Origin: CFX5 sp023384495
Lineage (GTDB): Bacteria; Chloroflexota; Anaerolineae; Caldilineales; Caldilineaceae
Direction: 5' to 3'
Length of the DNA stretch: 64,000 nucleotides
NCBI GenBank assembly: GCA_048499455.1
Contig: JASNZV010000008.1
Span: forward strand, 186,001 to 250,000
The first letter of the stretch is position 1. Every line of letters begins with the position of its first letter. Under the pieces are notes generated by a model. The model searched no databases, was not told the origin of the DNA, and saw nothing but the letters and a program-made list of their open reading frames with translations. Below are positions 44,285 to 56,381 of this stretch, piece after piece. The position numbers were made by a program, and so were the translations under genes.

Positions 44285-45103
44285 ATGACCACAGACCCAC
44301 TTCGCATTGCATTTGTAGGCGGCGGCGCTATGGGCGAAGCCATGATCAAGGGCATGTTGGGCAAGGGCGTCGCTCAACCAGGGCAAGTTGTCGTCAGCGA
44401 GCCAATTGCGGCGCGACGCGAGAGCTTGACCCATGCGTATGGCATTGACACAACCAATGACAATCGCGCCGCCGTGCAAGACGCCAACGTGGTGGTGCTG
44501 GCTGTCAAACCCCAGGTGCTCCCTACGGTCGGCGCCGGGCTGCACGGCCATCTTGACCCAGAGGCGCTGGTGCTCAGCATCATGGCCGGGGTAACGCTGG
44601 ACGCAATACGGCGCGCACTGGCGCACGAGCGGGTGGTGCGCGCCATGCCCAATACGCCGGCCCAGGTCAACATGGGCGTCACGGTCTGGATGGCGACGCC
44701 GGCGGCTACCGAGGAGCAGCGAGGGCAGGCCGCGCAAATTCTCAGCGCCCTGGGTGAACAGATCGCGGTCGATAAAGAAGACTTTCTCGACATGCAGACG
44801 GGTTTGGGCGGCTCGGGGCCAGGTTTCGTCTTTCTCATCATCGAGGCCATGATCGACGCCGGCGTGCAGATGGGCTTCACCCGCGCCGACGCACAGACGG
44901 TTGTGCTACAGACCATCGCCGGCAGTGTAGAACTGATGCGCCAATCGGGCCTACACCCGGCGGAGTTGCGCAATCGCGTCACCAGCCCCGGCGGCACCAC
45001 GGCGGCAGGGCTCCATGCGCTCGAACAGGGCGGGCTGCGCGCTATCCTGGCCGACGCCATTTTCGCCGCATACCGGCGCAGCCAGGAGTTGGGCCAGGAA
45101 TAG
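44285..45103 (+). CDS. proC: Pyrroline-5-carboxylate reductase
   Basis: About 272 residues; the last step of proline synthesis, NAD(P)H-dependent. The N-terminal Rossmann motif is FVGGGAMGEAMIKGML (near 10-25), AVKPQVLP follows near 75, then RAMPNTPAQVNMGVTV and the tail signature RVTSPGGTTAAGLHALEQGG. The ATG at 44285 is preceded by AAGAACC-type heptads rather than a purine-rich ribosome site. The gene follows yggS at 42 nt in the same orientation and is followed by yggT. Confidence 0.95.
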   Translation: MTTDPLRIAFVGGGAMGEAMIKGMLGKGVAQPGQVVVSEPIAARRESLTHAYGIDTTNDNRAAVQDANVVVLAVKPQVLPTVGAGLHGHLDPEALVLSIMAGVTLDAIRRALAHERVVRAMPNTPAQVNMGVTVWMATPAATEEQRGQAAQILSALGEQIAVDKEDFLDMQTGLGGSGPGFVFLIIEAMIDAGVQMGFTRADAQTVVLQTIAGSVELMRQSGLHPAELRNRVTSPGGTTAAGLHALEQGGLRAILADAIFAAYRRSQELGQE

Positions 45104-45226
45104 AGGAAGAGCGGCTGAGCTTCCACTTTGATCTTTGCGCCATTTTCGGAGATGGTTGCGAGCCTTGAAATGCCGCCCACAAGGGCGCAGACTTTCCGCT
45201 TGAATATCTAGAAAATAGGAATACAT

Positions 45227-45484
45227 ATGGGTCTGTTTCAGTTGCTCGGCATGTTGGTGGATCTCTATTCGTTTGTCATTCTGGCCCGCGTGCTCATGAC
45301 GTGGGTGCCCAATCTGGACCCCGATAACCCAATCGTTCAGTTTCTGCTCCGGATCACCGAGCCGGTGCTGGAGCCGGCGCGGCGGCTGATCCCACCGATT
45401 GGCATGGTCGACATTTCACCCATTGTGGTGATGATCGCGCTGCGTTTTCTGGCCACCGCCCTCATGCGCAGTGGCGGCTTTTGA
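45227..45484 (+). CDS. yggT: YggT family membrane protein
   Basis: About 85 residues with two hydrophobic segments: LLGMLVDLYSFVILARVLMTW near the N-terminus and the C-terminal IVVMIALRFLATALM, joined by the conserved FLLRITEPVLEPARRLIPP. The inner-membrane YggT family occurs next to yggS-proC in many bacteria and is linked to osmotic tolerance or cell division; role not certain. AGGA about 7 nt before the ATG at 45227. Confidence 0.9.
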   Translation: MGLFQLLGMLVDLYSFVILARVLMTWVPNLDPDNPIVQFLLRITEPVLEPARRLIPPIGMVDISPIVVMIALRFLATALMRSGGF

Positions 45485-45508
45485 CGCACGGGCCCGACTC
45501 GATGCAGC

Positions 45509-45538
45509 AACGGGTATAAGCAGAAACGGGTATAAAAA
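45509..45538 (+). repeat. Tandem AACGGGTATAA pair before the CYTH-CHAD gene
   Basis: Two copies of AACGGGTATAA, separated by gcaga, occupy about 45509-45535 just upstream of the GTG start at 45539. Confidence 0.4.
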
Positions 45539-47227
45539 GTGACTGTCAATCCCAGCCCAATCCCGCCTTATGAGATCGAGGCTAAATTTGCCCTATCGGA
45601 CGCAGAGCAGGCTGGCCGATTGCGTACGGCGCCCACGCTGACCAAACGCATCACACTCGGTCCACCGCACGTGGTCACCCAAATCGACTGTTATTACGAC
45701 ACGGCGGATTTTTTCCTGTTGCGCCACGGCCATACGCTGCGTCTGCGCCAAAACGGTGATGGCGCTGTGCTCACAATCAAAGGCCGCAGCCTCTCGGCAG
45801 ACCCAGCCGTGTTTCATCGGATGGAACTTGAGCAGGTGGCGGTAGATGGATGCGGCCTGCCGCCGTGGGAACTGTGGCCGGAACCGCTGCGGCGCTTTGT
45901 CGAGGAGCACCTTGGCGAAGCCCCCCCATTGCAGCCGGTCTGCCTCCTACGTCAGGTTCGCCACCACCGAAGCGTGGCGCTGTTGGCTCCCCCCACCAAG
46001 TCTACCTCCGCAACGTCGCAAGCGCCGTTCGCCGAATTGAGCATCGATGAAGTTGAGGTCCTCGCCTGCGGTCCACCGGCGCCACAATCGGAAGCGGCGC
46101 CCGATCCAATAGCAGCAGCAGTGGATGCGCCCGTGCTCGCTACCTTCTGGGAGCTTGAGGCCGAACTGTTGCCCGGCGCGGATGCGGAATCGCTCCATGG
46201 CTTGGTTCATGGATTGCGGGGCAAGCGTGCGCTCAAGGCGCAGTCGATGAGCAAACTTGAGCGCGCGCTTGCCATCGTACACTCGCATCTCTACATCAAT
46301 AATGAATGGGTGGCGGCTGTGCGGCCCGAACTGCACATGGCCGATGCCTGCCGGCTCTTCTGGCGCCGCCAACTCGGCCAACTGTTGCTCAACGAGGCTG
46401 GCGTTCGCTACAGCAGCGACATCGAATATGTGCATGACATGCGTGTGGCTGTCCGCCGGATGCGAACGGCGCTGCGCTTCTTTGGGGAATTTTTCCGCGG
46501 CAAAGCGCTGCGTCGCATTCGCAAGGCTTTGCGCATCACCGGTCGCCGGCTGGGCGCCGTGCGCGACCTGGATGTCGCGCTAGATCGGTTGCGGCGCCAC
46601 GCACGGTATGACGAAGCCGGCGACAAGACCGAATTCGAGCGTGTTGCCGGCGTCTGGGAAGCAGAACGCGCCGCCGCGCATGCCGCTCTCCTGGCCTGGC
46701 TCGACAGCGCGGCCTATCGTCGCTTCTTGGCAAGGTTTGGCGTGTTCTGCTCCACAGCGGGGAAAGGCGCCCGCCGCTACCCAAGCGGCGACGGCGATAT
46801 CCCTACGCCACACGAAGTGCGCCATGTGCTGCCCACCCTCTTGATGGGGCAGTTTTCACAGGTGCGCGCCTTTGAGGCGTTCTTCGCCACGGAGGAGGTA
46901 AACCCCGAGACGTTGCATCGGCTGCGCATTCAATGCAAGTATTTGCGCTACAATTTGGAGTTTGCACAGTCACTCATGGGCCGTTCCAGTGCCGGGGCGA
47001 TCCGTGCGCTCAAAGCGCTTCAGGATCACCTGGGGGAGCTCAACGACGCCGTCGTCAGCCGTGCAAAGCTCAGCGCTGTAGAGGAAGGTGGCCGTGCGGT
47101 CGGTCAATATGAAGCAACACAGAATGCGCTTATTGAAGCGCAGCGGAACGCAGCGCAAAGCGCCTATGAGGCCTTTGTCGGCCCGGCCCAACGGCGTTCG
47201 CTAGGCCGAGCCATTATGCAGATTTAG
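45539..47227 (+). CDS. CYTH and CHAD domain protein (inorganic polyphosphate-associated)
   Basis: About 562 residues. The N-terminal CYTH domain shows the ExExK-type signature YEIEAKFAL (near 10) and further basic residues in the triphosphate tunnel. The C-terminal CHAD domain (about 250-555) is helical and His/Arg-rich: MRVAVRRMRTALRFFGEFFRG and LRIQCKYLRYNLEFAQSLMG are its repeats. CYTH domains bind or hydrolyse triphosphates, and CHAD domains bind polyphosphate granules. GTG start at 45539 with a weak ribosome site. Its stop lies 2 nt from the convergent sdhB stop, so no terminator space separates them. Confidence 0.88.
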   Translation: MTVNPSPIPPYEIEAKFALSDAEQAGRLRTAPTLTKRITLGPPHVVTQIDCYYDTADFFLLRHGHTLRLRQNGDGAVLTIKGRSLSADPAVFHRMELEQVAVDGCGLPPWELWPEPLRRFVEEHLGEAPPLQPVCLLRQVRHHRSVALLAPPTKSTSATSQAPFAELSIDEVEVLACGPPAPQSEAAPDPIAAAVDAPVLATFWELEAELLPGADAESLHGLVHGLRGKRALKAQSMSKLERALAIVHSHLYINNEWVAAVRPELHMADACRLFWRRQLGQLLLNEAGVRYSSDIEYVHDMRVAVRRMRTALRFFGEFFRGKALRRIRKALRITGRRLGAVRDLDVALDRLRRHARYDEAGDKTEFERVAGVWEAERAAAHAALLAWLDSAAYRRFLARFGVFCSTAGKGARRYPSGDGDIPTPHEVRHVLPTLLMGQFSQVRAFEAFFATEEVNPETLHRLRIQCKYLRYNLEFAQSLMGRSSAGAIRALKALQDHLGELNDAVVSRAKLSAVEEGGRAVGQYEATQNALIEAQRNAAQSAYEAFVGPAQRRSLGRAIMQI

Positions 47228-47229
47228 CG

Positions 47230-48009
47230 TTACACGCCCGCGCCGGCGCGCTGCTTTTGCTCGGCAGCCCCGGTCAATGTCCCTACCAACAGATCCCGAT
47301 TCAATTGACCGATAAAGTCGATGCTGATCTCTTTCGGGCAGACAGCCTCGCACTCGCCGATGTTGGTGCAACCGCCAAAACCTTCGGCGTCCATCTGGTT
47401 CACCATGAGCACCGACCGGCGATAGCGTTCTGCTTGCCCCTGGGGCAGCAACGCCAAATGGGCCGCCTTCGCCGAGGTGAAGAGCATGGCCGATCCATTG
47501 GGGCAGGCGGCCACGCACGCGCCACACCCAATGCACTGGGCGGCGTCCATCGCCGTGTCTGCCTTCTCTTTGGGGATGGGAATGGCATTGGCGTCGGGCG
47601 CGCTGCCTGTCGAAACCGAAATATAGCCCCCAGCCTGGATGATGCGGTCGAATGCGCTGCGATCCACCACCAGGTCTTTGAGCACCGGGAATGGCCTGGC
47701 GCGCCACGGTTCGACCACGATCTGATCACCGTCCTTAAAGGTGCGCATGTGGAGCTGGCAGGTGGTCACCGCCGGGAGCGGGCCGTGGGCGACGCCATTG
47801 ATCACCATGCCGCACGAACCACAGATGCCCTCGCGGCAGTCGTGGTCAAAGGCCACCGGCTCCTCCCCCTGCTCGATCAGCCGTGTATTGAGCACATCCA
47901 GCATTTCGAGAAACGACATGTCCGGGCTGACGTCATCCACTGTATAGTCGACCAGACGTCCCTGGTGATTAGGCCCCTTCTGACGCCAGACTCGCAGTTT
48001 TAGGTTCAT
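47230..48009 (-). CDS. sdhB: Succinate dehydrogenase/fumarate reductase iron-sulfur subunit
   Basis: About 259 residues; passes electrons from the flavoprotein to quinone. The N-terminal plant-type [2Fe-2S] site is CREGICGSCGMVINGV...C. The C-terminal ferredoxin domain has CIGCGACVAACPNG and CTNIGECEAVCPKEI for the 4Fe-4S and 3Fe-4S centres. I prefer the ATG at 48009 with AGGAAGTG upstream. It follows sdhA on the same strand across 58 nt and ends 2 nt from the convergent CYTH-CHAD stop. Confidence 0.96.
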   Translation of the reverse strand: MNLKLRVWRQKGPNHQGRLVDYTVDDVSPDMSFLEMLDVLNTRLIEQGEEPVAFDHDCREGICGSCGMVINGVAHGPLPAVTTCQLHMRTFKDGDQIVVEPWRARPFPVLKDLVVDRSAFDRIIQAGGYISVSTGSAPDANAIPIPKEKADTAMDAAQCIGCGACVAACPNGSAMLFTSAKAAHLALLPQGQAERYRRSVLMVNQMDAEGFGGCTNIGECEAVCPKEISIDFIGQLNRDLLVGTLTGAAEQKQRAGAGV

Positions 48010-48067
48010 CGTCACTTCCTGTCTCGGTTGTCGATTTCAGATTTCGACTTGATCCAAAATCGGGAAT

Positions 48068-50032
<1,965 letters not shown>

Positions 50033-50100
50033 TGCGCTCTTCTCCTGGCAAACTCAATTCCCGCGCCACACGTTGCAACGTGCAATGGGAACCATTCCAT

Positions 50101-50211
50101 CTTATACTGACTTATACTGAGCTTTATACTGGGCTCTGTTCGAAAACCAGCGTTACTCAAAGGGGTAAAGCTCTTGGCAAAGTCCAGTTTTCAAAGCAAC
50201 CGCAGCCTAAC
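50101..50211 (+). repeat. Three-copy structured intergenic repeat, copy 3, with tandem TTATACTGA units
   Basis: Begins with three near-identical TTATACTG units (50102-50132), then GGGCT, CTGTTCGAAAACCAG, and CCAGTTTTCAAAGCAACCGCAG. The inner TTACTC pairs with GGGTAA (with one G-T). Outer GGGCT can pair with AGCCT. The central core pairs less well than in copies 1 and 2 because CCGG became CCAG on both sides. It lies between sdhC and sdhA on the strand opposite to those genes. Confidence 0.6.
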
Positions 50212-50252
50212 GAAAGATGAGCTTGAGGTACGATGTTCTAAATCAAGCTTGA

Positions 50253-50933
50253 CTAGCGTATAATGCCGGTCAAAATCGCAATCGGCACGGTCAGATAGCC
50301 AATCGTCAGCACCAGGGCCACCGCCAGGCTCAACGCGCGCAGCGGCTTTTCGCTGTTTTCGTTGCTCAGCCCCAGCGTCTGGAACATGCTCCAAGCCCCG
50401 TGATACAAGTGCAGGCCCAGTGCGATCACCGCGGCCATGTAGATCAGCGCCACGGGCGCAAAACGAAAGCCCGCAAGCAGATTGTGGTAGGGGTCCTCGC
50501 GGATAAAGTCGCCGTGGATACCCGGCACGCCCCATGTGAAGTGGGCCAGATGATAGAGGAGAAACAGGAAAATCACCACGCCACCCCAGCGCATGGTGAC
50601 GGACGCATAGCTCGCCTGGACATGCCTCTTGACCGCATAGCCACTGGGCCGTGCGCTCTGCGCCTGTCGGGTCAGCGCCAGCGCCGCCCACACGTGCAAG
50701 ATCACCGACGCCAGCAATACAAGACGGATCACCGTGAGGATATGCAGATAGCCAAAGACGGGCTCGCCAAAGGCGCGCAGCCCGTGTGCATATTCGTTAA
50801 AATATTCACGTCCCTGAAAGGCCTTAAGGTTGCCATACATATGCAAGAAGACAAAGCCAACGCCGATCAGGCCGGTCACCGCCATGATCACCTTCTTGCC
50901 AATGGTGGTGCGGTGAATCGCCATCACATACAT
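50253..50933 (-). CDS. sdhC: Succinate dehydrogenase cytochrome b558 subunit
   Basis: About 226 residues, five predicted membrane helices: TTIGKKVIMAVTGLIGVGFVF, then others rich in His near GYLHILTV, SVILHVWAAL, YHLAHFTWG and LHLYHGAWSM. These His residues fit haem ligation in the two-haem b558 family (TIGR02046). It anchors SdhAB and reduces menaquinone. The ATG at 50933 follows AGGAGGGA. First gene of a minus-strand sdhC-sdhA-sdhB operon; the sdhC-sdhA gap is 220 nt. Confidence 0.93.
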   Translation of the reverse strand: MYVMAIHRTTIGKKVIMAVTGLIGVGFVFLHMYGNLKAFQGREYFNEYAHGLRAFGEPVFGYLHILTVIRLVLLASVILHVWAALALTRQAQSARPSGYAVKRHVQASYASVTMRWGGVVIFLFLLYHLAHFTWGVPGIHGDFIREDPYHNLLAGFRFAPVALIYMAAVIALGLHLYHGAWSMFQTLGLSNENSEKPLRALSLAVALVLTIGYLTVPIAILTGIIR

Positions 50934-51048
50934 GAACGTTCCCTCCTCATGCGTTGCGTGATTGAAGTGATCGTGAATGATTCAAGTCTTCGTCCAGAAG
51001 TAAGTTTATTCTAAACCATCCACGGTTGAGTTACAAGCCGCGGCCCTC

Positions 51049-52881
51049 TCATGCGGGCACGATCAGCGCCCCCTGCCAGGGCGCCAGTTCGACGCGCAAG
51101 CACTGGTCGCGTACGGCATATCGCCGGTCGCTCACCACATCCATCCATTCGCCCGGCCAGGGCAAGTCCAGCGTGACCGTACGCGGCGTTCCGCCAAAGT
51201 TGAGCGCGGCGGTGGCAAAGTCGTGCACACCTTCATCCGCCCATCGTTTCAGGCGCACCACCTGTTCGCGGACAAAGTCATCGGTGTAGAACTCGATATG
51301 GTCGCTGCGCAGCGCGGGATGAGCGCGCCGCGCCCGGATCAACCGATTCACTGCGCGGCTGTGCTCGACATGCCCTTTTTGCAACAATTTGCCCCAATGG
51401 AGCGGTTGAAAATCGATGGTGCGCGGGGCGTCTTCGCCAAACTCCTGGCCGGCATAGAGCAGCGGCGCGCCGGGCGCCGCAAAGAGGGTCACCAGCCCGA
51501 GCAGCCCCTTGGCCAGCGCCAGTTGGTGGACACTCATGCCCGACGGGCGGTCGATGTGAGGCCAGGAATAGAATTTGACCTCATGTTCGGGACGCACTTC
51601 GTCGTGGCTGCACGAGTAGTTCACCACCTGGTCTGCCGTGTGAAATCCGGCCTCGCGGAAACCGCCAATCGCCCGCAACAGGTCGCGCTTCTCCCATTCC
51701 CATCGTTGGTTGAGCACATCATCCAACGTATGATGGAACACGCCGTTCCAGACTGCATCGATTGGGGTGTCGGTGACTAGCCGCGCGGCAGTCTTGGCCG
51801 GGTTTGTTCCCTCCAGCGGCCAATACTCGGCCATGAGCAGACAGTCGGGCTTGACCTGGCGCGCCGCCCAGCAGATGGCGCTGAGGCCGTGATAGGGGTC
51901 AAAATCGGGCCGCATGGGGTTACGGCTGTCATAATCGACGCCTGCCGCCCAATCAAAGCGAAAGCCGTCCACATGATATTCTTGCAGCCAAAAGCGCACA
52001 CAATCTTGAAAATAGCGAGTGGTCTCCGGTGAAAAGTGATCCCAATCGACGCCGCCCCACATGTTGACCGCCGAGGGGGTGTGGTGAAAAAAGGGGTTCC
52101 AGTCGGTTAGTGGCTGGCCGTTGGCCGCATAGAGGGGCGGGTAGATCTGATAGTAGGGATGCTCGCCCCAAGCGTGGTTGAACGCAACGTCCAAAATCAC
52201 CGCAATCCCATACCGATGGCATTCGTCGACAAAGCGCTTACAATCGACCGGCGCGCCGTAGGTGTTGGCCACAGCAAAATAGAAGACGGGGTTGTAGCCC
52301 CAACTGGAATTACCAGGGAATGCCTGAATGGGCATCAACTCCACCGCGTTGACGCCGAGTTCAACAAAGTAGGGGATATAGTTGACGAGATCGTTCAAGT
52401 TGCCAAAGTGCGGCTCATTTGCCTGCCAGTAGCCGGCAAAGTCGCGCACACAAAGCTCGTAGATCACCAGATCGCGCAGGGTCGGCGTCCGCCAGCCTGC
52501 ATCGCCCCACCGGAAGCCATTGTCCCGCCCCGGCACGACCCCCCACGGCGCGCGGCCATTCCACTCTACCCGCGTGGCGTAGGGGTCACCCACCCACACA
52601 TGCGCCTGTTCATCGAGCGCCACATAATAACCGTAGCGCGCCGAACCCGGATGCGGGATCGTCGTCCACCAAACGCCAAAACCATCGGTCACCATGCGGT
52701 TGGCGCGTGTGTCCCACTCGTTAAAGTCGCCGACCAGGCTGACATAGGGCTTAAATGGTGCGTAAAAGACAAAGGTGGCGGTACCGGGCGCGACCAGGTC
52801 GATATGGACACCCCCGCGCATATCCACCGGCAACCGGTCAAAAACGGCTGCGGGTGGATTCAACCGGTTCATTGACAACAT
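51049..52881 (-). CDS. GH13 alpha-amylase-family enzyme with N-terminal CBM48 (branching- or TreZ-like)
   Basis: About 610 residues. An N-terminal CBM48 (APFKPYVSLVGDFNEW) precedes a (beta/alpha)8 barrel with the four GH13 motifs: DVAFNH (near 230), GFRFDWAAG (nucleophile Asp, near 308), AEYWP (acid/base Glu, near 350) and CSHDE (near 425). It ends in an all-beta C domain. Acts on alpha-1,4/1,6-glucans in the cytosol (glycogen or trehalose metabolism). Branching enzyme versus trehalohydrolase or debranching type cannot be resolved by eye. The ATG at 52881 has AGGCGG upstream; TTG at 52908 is a rival. Confidence 0.82.
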   Translation of the reverse strand: MLSMNRLNPPAAVFDRLPVDMRGGVHIDLVAPGTATFVFYAPFKPYVSLVGDFNEWDTRANRMVTDGFGVWWTTIPHPGSARYGYYVALDEQAHVWVGDPYATRVEWNGRAPWGVVPGRDNGFRWGDAGWRTPTLRDLVIYELCVRDFAGYWQANEPHFGNLNDLVNYIPYFVELGVNAVELMPIQAFPGNSSWGYNPVFYFAVANTYGAPVDCKRFVDECHRYGIAVILDVAFNHAWGEHPYYQIYPPLYAANGQPLTDWNPFFHHTPSAVNMWGGVDWDHFSPETTRYFQDCVRFWLQEYHVDGFRFDWAAGVDYDSRNPMRPDFDPYHGLSAICWAARQVKPDCLLMAEYWPLEGTNPAKTAARLVTDTPIDAVWNGVFHHTLDDVLNQRWEWEKRDLLRAIGGFREAGFHTADQVVNYSCSHDEVRPEHEVKFYSWPHIDRPSGMSVHQLALAKGLLGLVTLFAAPGAPLLYAGQEFGEDAPRTIDFQPLHWGKLLQKGHVEHSRAVNRLIRARRAHPALRSDHIEFYTDDFVREQVVRLKRWADEGVHDFATAALNFGGTPRTVTLDLPWPGEWMDVVSDRRYAVRDQCLRVELAPWQGALIVPA

Positions 52882-52960
52882 GACAACCGCCTGATACGGG
52901 TCGCACAAACATTGTGCAAAATTTAATCATGATACCAGCATAGCCCGATGCCCACAAAAG

Positions 52961-52993
52961 GGCAGGAGGCGAAATGGAACGTCGCCTCCTGCC
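52961..52993 (-). terminator. Intrinsic terminator for icd
   Basis: GGCAGGAGGCGA (52961-52972) and TCGCCTCCTGCC (52982-52993) are exact complements: a 12-bp stem with a 9-nt loop. On the minus strand it is followed by CTTTTGTG. It lies 125 nt after the icd stop and before the GH13 gene. A second small stem, GCGCCT/AGGCGC, precedes it (about 52999-53018). Confidence 0.7.
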
Positions 52994-53117
52994 TGGGGCG
53001 CCTGACGCAAGAGGCGCTTCCATAACCATCCTGGGGGGGCCAACCCGAGGACAATCCGTGAGGAGCGTGCGGCCTCCTCCGCCCCGCCGCCGAACAGCGC
53101 AGCGGGGCGATTTCGGC

Positions 53118-54362
<1,245 letters not shown>

Positions 54363-54424
54363 TGTGCGTTTTTCACTCCTTAGAAATTGGTGATTTTTCG
54401 GGTATCCATAATGGCGTCTATGGT

Positions 54425-54470
54425 TGCACGTTTTACGCCAAAGCGCAAAGGCGCAGAGAAGTCGCACACG
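54425..54470. repeat. Heptad-type CGCCAAAG/CGCAAAGG stretch upstream of icd
   Basis: ACGCCAA, AGCGCAA, AGGCGCA lie in 7-nt register near 54435-54458 and partly pair with the later TTTGGCTTTGCG. Resembles the stretch at 57288-57318 before pdxA. Confidence 0.4.
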
Positions 54471-54513
54471 TTTGGCTTTGCGTTGAATCATATCGGCAAA
54501 GATAGAGATTGCG

Positions 54514-55317
54514 TTACGGCGTTAAGTCCTTCTCCACCTCCGCCAGCCATCCCTCATCGCGAAAGGTGAAGATCTCGCCGCTCCGATTTCGGCTCCACGG
54601 GCCGGCCAGCCAGCCGATGCGCCTGGCCGCTGCCTGGGCCGAGATCAGCCCGCCCGCCTCGGCGGCTTGGTGAAACATGCTCAGGTCGATGACGCTTTCG
54701 CTGGTGTCCACGCTACGGATGTCGGCCTGCATGTCGGTGTCCACCATACCCGGATAGATCACGTTGGCGGTGACGCCAGTCCCCTTCAGCTCCAACGCCA
54801 GGATGCGTGTGAACTGGTCAAGCCCTGCCTTGGCCGCGCCATAGGCGCTAAACCCACTGTAGGGCGTGGTCGAAAGCCCGCTGCTGACATTGATGATCCG
54901 TCCATAGCGCTGCTCCATCATGGTGGGCAGCACGCTATGCGCCATATAGAAGGGACCCACCAGATTGACGTGAATGTTGTAGGCCCACTCGTCGGGGTCC
55001 GCCTCGCCTACCTCATCGATGGGCCAGATCACGGCGGCATTGTTGACTAGAATATCAATACGGCCAAACCGTTCGAGCGTGGCTGCAATCACCTGTTCCA
55101 CCTGCGCCAGGTCGCTCACGTCGGCGGGGACTCCCCACGCCCGCGCGCCTGCCTTGGCCAGCCGCTTGGCTTCGGCGATCACCTGCTCTTCGCTGCGGGC
55201 CGCCAATGCCACCGCCGCGCCCGCTTGGGTCAGCCATTCCGCCACCGCCAGCCCAAGACCCCGGCTTGCCCCGGTGACGATTGCCACTTGACCCTGTAAT
55301 TTCTTCTTGCCAGCCAT
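54514..55317 (-). CDS. Short-chain dehydrogenase/reductase
   Basis: About 267 residues. The NAD(P)-binding TGASRGLGLAVA (near 16) is followed by the NNAA motif (LVNNAAVIW, near 90), the catalytic Ser in INVSSGLS and YGAAK (near 160). The classical SDR fold is complete. Substrate cannot be named. ATG at 55317. It is followed by icd on the same strand across 151 nt, with heptad-type repeats between. Confidence 0.88.
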   Translation of the reverse strand: MAGKKKLQGQVAIVTGASRGLGLAVAEWLTQAGAAVALAARSEEQVIAEAKRLAKAGARAWGVPADVSDLAQVEQVIAATLERFGRIDILVNNAAVIWPIDEVGEADPDEWAYNIHVNLVGPFYMAHSVLPTMMEQRYGRIINVSSGLSTTPYSGFSAYGAAKAGLDQFTRILALELKGTGVTANVIYPGMVDTDMQADIRSVDTSESVIDLSMFHQAAEAGGLISAQAAARRIGWLAGPWSRNRSGEIFTFRDEGWLAEVEKDLTP

Positions 55318-55691
55318 AAGGAAACGCCAGGCGCCCTCTGAGTGTGGACGGTGTGAAGTGATGCAGATGGATTCGAAATCCTACTTTTGCAGGCAAGTGT
55401 ACCAAAGAGGGGGGAAAAGGTCTATTTTTGCAGCAACAGGAATCCGAAATCCCCATTGCGCTGCAACGTTGACCAACCACGGCGTCGATGATACACTTTA
55501 CGCTGGTGGAAACGGAATTCGAATTGGCTTTCCACATGCGTTCGTCGCCATTATCATGGAATTATCATAGAACGTACGTAAGCCTTGGCTGGGCGCGCAA
55601 TGAGCAAGCGTGAATCCTTTCCTGGCAGACATCAGGCGCTGCGTACGTCATGTATCATTGATACCAGTCACCCAATCGGTGCTCGAATCGT
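55318..55691. other. Divergent spacer between the SDR and the sigma factor gene
   Basis: 374 nt. It has no gene I can support and no clear sigma-70 promoter; a weak -10-like TGTATCAT lies near 55650. Confidence 0.4.
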
Positions 55692-56255
55692 ATGGCCGCA
55701 CTCAGCCAAACGCAAACGACCCATACCGACCTCCAACTGATCCAGCGCGTGCAACGCCAGGATCAGCGTGCGCTCATGGCGCTCTACCAAACATACGGTG
55801 GCGCCGTCTATGGGCTGGCCATGCGCGTGCTGCAAAATCCAGGCATGGCCGAAGAGATCACGCAGGATGTGTTTCTCAAACTCTGGCAACACCCTGAACG
55901 GTGGAACCCCGCGCTGGGCCAGTTCAGCAGTTGGCTGCTGACCATTACGCGCAACGCCGCCATCGACCGCCTCCGCAAAGAGCGCCACGCCAATACAGAA
56001 TCGGTGGAGCACATGGACCTTGCGGCCAACCCCCATAGCCAACATGACGCCCACTGGGCCGATGGGCAACTCCTTGCCCAACTGATGCGGGAACTCCCGC
56101 CCGAACAACGTCAGTTGATCGAATTGGCCTTTTTCCAGGGCTATACCCATAGCGAGCTGGCGCAAAGATTGCAGCTTCCTTTGGGCACGGTCAAGACGCG
56201 GCTGCGTAGCGGGTTGCAGAAATTGCGCGGTCTGTGGGAAAAGAGCCATGAATAA
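55692..56255 (+). CDS. ECF-type sigma-70 family RNA polymerase sigma factor
   Basis: About 187 residues. Region 2 (LMALYQTYGGAVYGLAMRVL...AEEITQDVFLKLWQHPERW and SSWLLTITRNAAIDRLRK) and region 4 (LPPEQRQLIELAFFQGYTHSELAQRLQLP followed by GTVKTRLRSGLQKLR) are complete, while the spacer between them is short, as in ECF factors. The SigK/RskA-type partner follows 126 nt downstream, suggesting it is held inactive at the membrane until a signal. ATG at 55692 without a strong ribosome site. Confidence 0.92.
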   Translation: MAALSQTQTTHTDLQLIQRVQRQDQRALMALYQTYGGAVYGLAMRVLQNPGMAEEITQDVFLKLWQHPERWNPALGQFSSWLLTITRNAAIDRLRKERHANTESVEHMDLAANPHSQHDAHWADGQLLAQLMRELPPEQRQLIELAFFQGYTHSELAQRLQLPLGTVKTRLRSGLQKLRGLWEKSHE

Positions 56256-56381
56256 ATCTGAAGCTCTACAGGGTAACGTTTTCAATGTGACAGCCGTCTC
56301 CCCCTAACAAGCGGGAGAAATGTATCCGTATTAACAATAGCGTACAACCGATTTTCGCTGTGTAAAATCTGTATATGAATT

